From positions 6,262,001 to 6,326,000 of the forward strand of contig NZ_CP107947.1 of the NCBI RefSeq assembly GCF_036059255.1: a DNA stretch of 64,000 bases, written 5' to 3'. Origin of the DNA: Micromonospora sp. NBC_00389. GTDB lineage: Bacteria > Actinomycetota > Actinomycetes > Mycobacteriales > Micromonosporaceae. Made by a program: the position numbers and the translations under genes. Below are positions 54,840-61,111 of this stretch, piece after piece (the first letter of the stretch is position 1; each line of letters starts with the position of its first letter). The notes beneath the pieces are model-generated. The model saw only the letters and a program-made list of their open reading frames with translations, had not been told where the DNA came from and ran no database searches.

Positions 54840-54866
54840 GCCGGGGCCTCGACCACCCGCCCCGGC
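54840..54866. terminator. bidirectional hairpin between the two lacI genes
   Basis: GCCGGGGC and GCCCCGGC, perfect 8-bp arms with an 11-nt loop, in the 52-bp gap between convergent genes. Confidence 0.65.
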
Positions 54867-54882
54867 ATCCACGCCCCGACAC

Positions 54883-55911
54883 TCAGCCGACGGGCAGGGT
54901 CGACTCGCGCATCACAACGCGACCGGGGAACTCCTCCGAGCTGGCCGCGGCACCGTCGATAGCGGCGAAGAGCCGTTGGCCGGCCACCGCGCCGAGGTGT
55001 TTGAGGTTCATGTCGATGCTGGTCAAACGCGGGCGTGAGTCCGCGGCGATGGCTTCCCAGTTGTCAAAGCCGATCACCGAGATCGTTCGCGGCACATCGC
55101 GTCCGAAGTCGCGCAGCGTCTCCAGGACACCCCGTGCGATCTGGTCGCTGCCGCAGAAGATCGCGTCGACCTCGGGATGTTGCTCGACGACCATGTGTGC
55201 CGCGGCTCGCCCCCAGGACTCGTCCCACGACCCGAAGTAGGGCCGGTCGCCGACCATTCTCAGGCCGGCGGCAGCGAGCATCGCCGCCGCGCCCTCGGCG
55301 CGGTCCCGGGCCGCTTGGAAACCGGCCTCCCCGGTGATGTGGGCGATGTTGCGCCGGCCGCACGCCAGCAGGTGCTCGATGGCGAGCCGTCCACCTCCCA
55401 CGTTGTCGACGGTGATCGAGATATCCGCCGGATCGGCGGAGGGGGCGTAGACGTACACGACCGGCACGGGGATGTTGCCGGCCAGCGGCGGGCGGGGGTC
55501 GGTGCGGGAGCCCACGACCATGAGGCCGTCCACGCGCCGGGACAGCAGCGCCTGTACGTGATGCTTCTCCCGGATCGCGTCGCCGCGCGCATCGCACAGG
55601 AAGACCGAGACCTGACCCGCCCCGGACGCGTCCTCCGCGCCCATGAGGATGGGGATCGAGAAGCGCCCCTCCAGGTCGCTCGTCAGCAGGCCGACGGTCC
55701 CGGTCCGACCACTGAGAAGCCCACGGGCCAGGGCGTTCGGCGCGAAGGACAGCAACTCCGCGGCCTCTAGCACTCGGACTCTCGTGGTCGTCCGCACCTC
55801 GCCGCGTCCGTTGATGGCCTTGGACGCGGTCGCCACCGACACCCCGGCGAGCTTGGCGACATCGGTGAGCGTGGGCGGGCGATAAGCGGGGACCTCAGGC
55901 TCGGTGGTCAT
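54883..55911 (-). CDS. LacI family transcriptional regulator (paralogue 2)
   Basis: A 342-aa repressor with HTH LTDVAKLAGVSVATASKAIN and effector-domain blocks IFCGSDQIARGVLETL and GFDNWEAIAADSRPRLTSID that align directly with paralogue 1. ATG 55911 has GGGAGGGAG upstream. It follows the GH127 gene on the same strand after a terminator, in a 311-bp gap that holds an operator-like site and two CTCGAAACCT repeats (56104 and 56115), so it is probably transcribed on its own and regulates the glycosidase operon. Confidence 0.92.
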   Translation of the reverse strand: MTTEPEVPAYRPPTLTDVAKLAGVSVATASKAINGRGEVRTTTRVRVLEAAELLSFAPNALARGLLSGRTGTVGLLTSDLEGRFSIPILMGAEDASGAGQVSVFLCDARGDAIREKHHVQALLSRRVDGLMVVGSRTDPRPPLAGNIPVPVVYVYAPSADPADISITVDNVGGGRLAIEHLLACGRRNIAHITGEAGFQAARDRAEGAAAMLAAAGLRMVGDRPYFGSWDESWGRAAAHMVVEQHPEVDAIFCGSDQIARGVLETLRDFGRDVPRTISVIGFDNWEAIAADSRPRLTSIDMNLKHLGAVAGQRLFAAIDGAAASSEEFPGRVVMRESTLPVG

Positions 55912-56003
55912 GCTTGCTCCCTCCCAGCGACCCACACCGCAGCGGTGGGCGTCGGCGAGGCCGCCGCCGGAGTGTCGTGTCGGTCAGCCAGCGGAAGCAC
56001 ATC

Positions 56004-56017
56004 CTAAAACCTTTTCG
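56004..56017. promoter_or_regulatory. LacI-type operator-like site before paralogue 2
   Basis: CTAAAACCTTTTCG, a near-palindrome (CGAAAA/TTTTAG on the minus strand) about 93 bp upstream of the second LacI start. Confidence 0.45.
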
Positions 56018-56154
56018 GCGACGTTGCGGCGGGGTTGCAGCCCGAACACTACACGGGGATCCCGCCGCCCTTGTGACAGGCAGGGTCGCGGCAACTCGCC
56101 CCCTCGAAACCTCTCTCGAAACCTTGAGCAGCCGGCCGTTGGGTCACCGGAACA

Positions 56155-56187
56155 GCCGTGGCCCGGTCGGGTCGATCGGGCCACGGC
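56155..56187 (-). terminator. hairpin after the GH127 gene
   Basis: GCCGTGGCCCG and CGGGCCACGGC, perfect 11-bp arms with an 11-nt loop, 35 bp past the GH127 stop. It ends the GH43-WxL-DUF916-GH127 transcript. Confidence 0.75.
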
Positions 56188-56222
56188 CATCCATGGAGTG
56201 GGCGGGCAGCAGCCGGCAACGC

Positions 56223-59200
56223 CTACGGAGCGAGTTCCTTGTTCGATCGAGCGGCGCTCGTCACGACGATCGACCTTTCCCTCCGGCTGAAGATGCCGGC
56301 CTCGACGAACGTCTTCGCGATGTGGCTGACGGTCGACACGAACTGGCCGTGGGTCTTGAAGGGCGCCTGATCCCAGACCAGGTCGAGGAAGGTGGGGCCG
56401 TCGCTGCCGGGCGACGGAATGCCCGCTACGGGTACGTCGTAGTTCGGCAGGCCGTCGTTCCGCTTGCGGTTCGGCACACCGGTGTCGACCGACCCGAACA
56501 CGATCGTCGGCTCGACCCGCCGGAAGTACGTCGAGGCGGCCTGGGTGTCGCCGATGTGGTACGGCCGCAGGGTGAAGCCGTGCGTGGTGAACAGCGCGTC
56601 ACCCGTCGCCGTGGTGCTGTCGTGAGTGATCGCCGAGCGGGCGTAGTCGCCGTCCCGCTTCAAGTGGCGGTACAGGGACAGTTCCCGGTAGTTGCCCACA
56701 CCCGGGTTCCCGAGGATCTGCATGAGGAGGGGACCCCAGAAGACCGACTGCGTGTCGGGGCGGTCCAGGGTCCGCTCGATTCGGATGCTGAACGGCATCC
56801 GAATCTCGATCGTGTCGCCCGGCTTCCAGGTCCGGCTCAAGGTCAGGTAACTGCCGGGCTTGGCGGCGACCTTCTGAGCGACGCTGTTGATCGTGACGAA
56901 GAAGCCCTTCTGCACCCAGCCCGGCACCCGCAGTTTGATGGTGAGCCGGCCGCGGCCGTTGACGGTCAGCTTGGTGCGGTCGTCCCGCGGGTAGCTCGTC
57001 TCCTGAGTGACGACGAAGCCCTTCTCGGCCCAGGTCAGCGTCGACGGTGCGTACAGGTTGACCCAGAGGGTCTTGCCGTCGGCCGACTTGAAATAGATCG
57101 TCTCCTGGTACTTGGTGTGGTTCTCCATGCCGGTGCCGCCGCAGCAGGTGCCGGTGTTGCCGTAGTTGCGGGTGGCCCCCGGGGTCAGCGGCTGGAAGTA
57201 GGTGACCTGCGGGTTGTTGACGTTCGTGTTGTCGGCGCGCGAACCAAGGATCTGGTTGAGCAGGCCGCGCTCGTAGTAGTCCAGGTAGGCCGGGTTGTGC
57301 TCGTGGAGGAACAGGTTACGAGCCAGCTTGATCAGGTTGTAGGTGGTGCAGGTCTCCGCGCCGCCCTGGGCGATCGAGTTCGCGATGTTGCCCCGGTTCT
57401 GGAACAACTCGGTGTTGTTGTTGGAACCTGGGTAGTTGCCGCTCGTTCCGCCGTTGGCGTACATCCGGTGCGGGACGACCATTCCGAGGAAGTTCTTGGC
57501 GGCCTGGAGGTACTCGCGGTCGCCGCTGTGCTCGTAGACGCGCAGGTAGCCGACGAACTGCGGCACGTGCGAGTTGGCGTGCAGCCGGTCCGGCCGACGA
57601 CGACCGGGACGGGTCTGTGGCGTCGTGACGAGGATGTCGCGGTTCTCGACGCAGGCGTCGAAGAGTGACTCCCGGTTGTCGAAGCGCTTGGCGGTGTCCA
57701 GGTGCCTCGCGTCGCCGGTGAGCGCGTAGATCTCGGGGAACACCTCGTTCGCGCCCCCGGTCTCGCCCGCGATGTAGAGGTCCCACATGTAGTTCAGGTT
57801 GTCCCGCGTGATCGGGCCCGAGTACGCGGGGTGGTTCTTGTCCCCGACGGTGAGCGCGAGGTGAGCCCAGTCGGCCATCCTGACGACCACGTCGAGGGCC
57901 TTCTGGTTGTCCGTGTGGTAATACGCGTCGAGCAGACCACGCATGATCTTGTGCTGCGTGTACCACGGCGCCCAGGTGTTGGTGGTCAGGTCGCCGCCGT
58001 AGACGGCCCACCTCGGCGGACCGAGTCGGAGCACCGCGTCCTCCGGGATCGCGCCCAGATAACCCGGGTGGGTCGGGACCCAGACGGCGGCCCCGCCGCT
58101 CTGGCTCGCCACGATGCCGCCGTCCCGGCCGTTGGGCGAGGCGTCCCTGATCGTGGAGCCTTCCTCCTCCTCGAACCGGTACCAGGCGATCGACCCGCCG
58201 CCGGTGCTCCCGTCCGCCGAGTCCAGCAACGACTGGACCTCTGGCTGGCTCAGGGCACGGTCGAAGATGTGGAACTCGTCGACGGTCGCGTCCAGGAACG
58301 GATCGCCGTACTGCGACCGCCCGATCCACCGGTTTCCGGGGTTCCCGAGGTCGGCCGGACTGAGGGTCATGGTCGTGTTCTGGCCGGCCTGCTGGCCGTT
58401 CACGTACAGCGTGCCGGTGTTCTGGGTGAGGGTGACGGCCAGATGCACCCACTGGTTGGTCGGCAATGCCGCGGCGCCGTCGATCCGCTGCTCCCCGCCG
58501 CTTCCGCTGACCGTGATCGCGAACCTCGGCACGTTGCCGGTGACACCGGCACGCGGGGTCAGGAACATGTTGACCGTGGTGTTCTGGCCGAAGTCAAACA
58601 GCCGGCTCCAGCTCTGGGCGGATGCGAGATTCACCCAGGTGGCGATGGTGAAGTCGGCGAGCTGGCTGATCGCCTCCTGGGGAAGGGCCACGTGCTGTGC
58701 CCGGCTGGGGCCGTTCAGGCGGAGGCCACTTCCGAAGCGGCCCGGCACCCGGCCGATCTGCGGCTCCTCCGGTTCCTCACCGCCCGGGTCGCCGCCCATC
58801 CGCGCGGTGATAGCGGCCTGGCACGCCGCGAGCTCGTCGACCATCCAGTCGAGCTTGCTCTTGAAGATCGGCTCTCCATGGTCGGCGTAGCCCTGCGCCA
58901 GGGCTGTCATGAAGTGGCCGGCCCAGTGGCCGCTGAGCAGCCCGCCGTCCTCCCAGCCCCCGGGGACGGAGACGCCCGGCGGGTTCGGCCGGCCGGCCTG
59001 ATTGTTGAACAGCACGAGGAAGCGCCGCTCGTCGAGCTGCCGAAGGTAGTTCTTCATCCGGTCGCGCTTCTCCTGGAGCAGGCCGTCGCCCAGCGTCACG
59101 TCACGCAGTTGGAACGGCCTGACCGGGGCGGTGCCGCCGGGGCCGGGATCGGCCGGGGTCGCGCCCCGCGCGGTCGGGCCGATTGTCGCCTCGGAGGTTG

Positions 59201-59318
59201 TTGCTGCCTGGGCAGCGGTCGTCGGCAGCGCGCCCGCGGTGGCCACCGCGGCGACACCGACGGCTGATGCCTGAAGTACCTGACGTCGACTGGCGGGCAT
59301 TTTCTCGGATTGGACCAC
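56223..59318 (-). CDS. secreted GH127 beta-L-arabinofuranosidase with inserted LamG domain
   Basis: A 1031-aa exported glycosidase (formerly DUF1680). A Tat-type signal peptide (SRRQVLQASAVG, ending about residue 38) suggests export in folded form. The GH127 barrel is split. It starts at about 66 (FQLRDVTLGDG), is interrupted at about 186-412 by a LamG/concanavalin-like module, and resumes at PTHPGYLGAIPEDAVLRLG. The zinc/nucleophile Cys motifs of GH127 are present (GGAETCTTYNLIKLA and TGTCCGGTGMENHTKYQE). The LamG strand WYRFEEEEGSTIRDASPNG, normally first, comes last. GTG 59318 has AAAGGA about 10 nt upstream; ATG 59300 is possible. Lies 15 bp after DUF916. Confidence 0.92.
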   Translation of the reverse strand: MVQSEKMPASRRQVLQASAVGVAAVATAGALPTTAAQAATTSEATIGPTARGATPADPGPGGTAPVRPFQLRDVTLGDGLLQEKRDRMKNYLRQLDERRFLVLFNNQAGRPNPPGVSVPGGWEDGGLLSGHWAGHFMTALAQGYADHGEPIFKSKLDWMVDELAACQAAITARMGGDPGGEEPEEPQIGRVPGRFGSGLRLNGPSRAQHVALPQEAISQLADFTIATWVNLASAQSWSRLFDFGQNTTVNMFLTPRAGVTGNVPRFAITVSGSGGEQRIDGAAALPTNQWVHLAVTLTQNTGTLYVNGQQAGQNTTMTLSPADLGNPGNRWIGRSQYGDPFLDATVDEFHIFDRALSQPEVQSLLDSADGSTGGGSIAWYRFEEEEGSTIRDASPNGRDGGIVASQSGGAAVWVPTHPGYLGAIPEDAVLRLGPPRWAVYGGDLTTNTWAPWYTQHKIMRGLLDAYYHTDNQKALDVVVRMADWAHLALTVGDKNHPAYSGPITRDNLNYMWDLYIAGETGGANEVFPEIYALTGDARHLDTAKRFDNRESLFDACVENRDILVTTPQTRPGRRRPDRLHANSHVPQFVGYLRVYEHSGDREYLQAAKNFLGMVVPHRMYANGGTSGNYPGSNNNTELFQNRGNIANSIAQGGAETCTTYNLIKLARNLFLHEHNPAYLDYYERGLLNQILGSRADNTNVNNPQVTYFQPLTPGATRNYGNTGTCCGGTGMENHTKYQETIYFKSADGKTLWVNLYAPSTLTWAEKGFVVTQETSYPRDDRTKLTVNGRGRLTIKLRVPGWVQKGFFVTINSVAQKVAAKPGSYLTLSRTWKPGDTIEIRMPFSIRIERTLDRPDTQSVFWGPLLMQILGNPGVGNYRELSLYRHLKRDGDYARSAITHDSTTATGDALFTTHGFTLRPYHIGDTQAASTYFRRVEPTIVFGSVDTGVPNRKRNDGLPNYDVPVAGIPSPGSDGPTFLDLVWDQAPFKTHGQFVSTVSHIAKTFVEAGIFSRRERSIVVTSAARSNKELAP

Positions 59319-59333
59319 GTGAAAATCGTCCTT

Positions 59334-60398
59334 TCAGGCGGGGGTACGTGCTGACGGTGCGGCCTGCCTCCGGGCTTCCGCCCGGCCCTCGTCCCGGGCG
59401 TCGGCGAGCAGCTGCGCGAGTCGCCGCCGACGTCGCCGGGCGGTGCTCCGGATGGTGAGGGCGAGGGCTGCGAGGATGGCAGCGAGGGCCAGTTGCGGCC
59501 AGGGCAGAGCCCAGGTCGTGACGGTGGCGGTGGCGGTGGCGGACTGGATCTCGGCGCCGGTGGGGCCAGCACCGGGGACGGCCGGGGTGACGTCGACGCT
59601 CGTCCGGAGTCGCCCCCATGCCCGGACTCCGTCGACGCGGGCGTCGACCTCCCGGCTGCCGCCGGGAAGCATCTCGTCGACCTTCGTTGAGGTCTGCCGC
59701 GTGCCCAGGCCGAGCGGCCCGGTGGCGGTCGTCCGGCCGGTACCGGTCACCGCCACGGTGCCGTTGTTCGTCGTGGCGTACCTGAGGTGGATGGCGCCGG
59801 CCGAGAAGGGGTTCCACGAGCGCTCGTACCTGGCGGTGAGACCGCTGATCGCCAGGGCGGCCGTGACCGTACCGCTGGCCCGCAGCATGACCCGGAACCC
59901 GACCCGGCTCTCGACGGCGACCGTGCCCCCCGTGCTCGTGACCGTCGCCGCGATGCCGGCCGGGTGGTCCCCAGGCGAGGCGTCGTGCGGCACGGTGATG
60001 GTGAACGGCACCACCTTCGTCTCCTTGGGCCCGACGGTGACCGTCCTCTGCACCGTGATCCAGGTGCCGCCGTCCTCCGACTCTCGGTCGGACGGGAGCA
60101 TGTTGAAGCGCCCCTTGTCGGTGAGGTAGCCGTCGGCGGCCTTCAGGGCGAAGACCGCCCTGCCGTCGCTGAGGTTCCGCACGGCCAGGTGCTCGGTCAC
60201 CACCTGACCCGGGTCGAGCGTGCGCTCGATCCACCGGCGGCCGTCGGGACCCTGCTGGTTGGCTGGCTGGACCGCCCAGGTCAAGGTCGGACTGGTCGGT
60301 TCCGCCGCCGCCGTGGCGGGTGCGATCGGCACGGTGACGAGCACCGCGGCCAGCAGGGCGAGCAGCCGCATCGGCGTCCGCGGCAAGGTCCGGATCAT
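59334..60398 (-). CDS. DUF916 (WxL-interacting-type) membrane-anchored protein
   Basis: A 354-aa surface protein. The signal peptide spans 1-31. The DUF916 region follows (LTWAVQPANQQGPDGRRW, LDPGQVVTEHLAVRNLSDG, VPFTITVPHDASPGDHPAGI), with a second beta-rich domain, a transmembrane helix (PQLALAAILAALALTI, about 308-325) and an Arg-rich cytoplasmic tail. In Firmicutes, DUF916 proteins bind peptidoglycan and WxL proteins and sit in csc-type clusters. GAAGGA lies about 8 nt before the ATG. It is flanked by a WxL-like gene and two glycosidases. Confidence 0.85.
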   Translation of the reverse strand: MIRTLPRTPMRLLALLAAVLVTVPIAPATAAAEPTSPTLTWAVQPANQQGPDGRRWIERTLDPGQVVTEHLAVRNLSDGRAVFALKAADGYLTDKGRFNMLPSDRESEDGGTWITVQRTVTVGPKETKVVPFTITVPHDASPGDHPAGIAATVTSTGGTVAVESRVGFRVMLRASGTVTAALAISGLTARYERSWNPFSAGAIHLRYATTNNGTVAVTGTGRTTATGPLGLGTRQTSTKVDEMLPGGSREVDARVDGVRAWGRLRTSVDVTPAVPGAGPTGAEIQSATATATVTTWALPWPQLALAAILAALALTIRSTARRRRRRLAQLLADARDEGRAEARRQAAPSARTPA

Positions 60399-60427
60399 CG
60401 CGGGGTCCTTCGACGAAGGGATGTGAT

Positions 60428-60457
60428 GGTGGGGGCCGCGGCGAGACGGCCCCCACC
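60428..60457 (-). terminator. hairpin between WxL-like and DUF916 genes
   Basis: GGTGGGGGCCG and CGGCCCCCACC, 11-bp arms with an 8-nt loop, inside a 65-bp gap of an otherwise tight operon. It may stop part of transcription or protect the upstream message, making the secreted protein more abundant than its anchor. Confidence 0.65.
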
Positions 60458-60463
60458 CGTGCG

Positions 60464-61087
60464 TCACTCGAACAGGGACAGGGTCAACGTCGAGGTGTAC
60501 GAGCCGGCGGCGACATCCGCCGGGGTCCGCAGGTACAGGTCGGCGTTGACGGAGTACGCGTCGCCGGTGACCGCCGCGGAGTCGAACGTCGACACCAACA
60601 GCTCCTGGTCGACCAGGCCCACGTTGTTGCCGGGCTGGGTCGGTTCGTCGAGGACGGTCACCACCTCCTCGCCTCCGGAGACCAGGCCGGTGTCGCCGCC
60701 GTCGAGCAGGCGCGGCTTCCAACCAAGGTGGCCGGCGCTGATCGGAGCCTGACCGGCGCCGCCGACGAAGTCGGTGGCGCTACCCAGCACGGCCCAGGCG
60801 GCGTTGTCGGGCACCTCCTCGGCCGTACGGGTGTCGGTGACCGTCACCGTCGGCAGGGTGCCGACAAACTGACGGACCAGCAGGGTCGAGCCGTCCTCGG
60901 ACAGCGCGACCGAGTTGCCGGCGATCGACATGGCGAGCACACCAGGTTCGGTGATCTCCTCGATATCGACCGTCACCTGCACGTCGGCGTTGTCACCGGG
61001 CTCCGCCCGGGCCGGCGACTGCAACGCCACCGTCCCGACCAGCACCGCGCCCGCCGCGATCAACCGCTTTCGATTCCACGTGTTCAT
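60464..61087 (-). CDS. WxL-like secreted protein
   Basis: A 207-aa secreted beta-rich protein. The signal peptide ends at about 28 (SPARA). The mature part has LAMSIAGNSVALSEDG, LPTVTVTDTRTAEEVPDNAAWAVLG split by the W-x-V-L motif, SATDFVG, AGHLGWKPRL, and a closing ADLYLRTPADVAAGSYTSTL. This order resembles the WxL cell-wall-binding domain of Firmicutes (Trp motif, DF, late Tyr-rich strand), but the match is distant. Location directly before a DUF916 gene supports it. GGAG precedes the ATG; the upstream GH43 gene ends 25 bp away. Confidence 0.7.
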   Translation of the reverse strand: MNTWNRKRLIAAGAVLVGTVALQSPARAEPGDNADVQVTVDIEEITEPGVLAMSIAGNSVALSEDGSTLLVRQFVGTLPTVTVTDTRTAEEVPDNAAWAVLGSATDFVGGAGQAPISAGHLGWKPRLLDGGDTGLVSGGEEVVTVLDEPTQPGNNVGLVDQELLVSTFDSAAVTGDAYSVNADLYLRTPADVAAGSYTSTLTLSLFE

Positions 61088-61111
61088 CTGCTACTCCAAT
61101 GTCACTAGTGG

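Noticed and set aside
61055..61075. CGAAAGCGGTT-like half operator within the start of the WxL-like gene
   Set aside because: It lies in codons for the basic N-region of the signal peptide (NRKRL) and lacks the second arm, so LacI binding is not supported.
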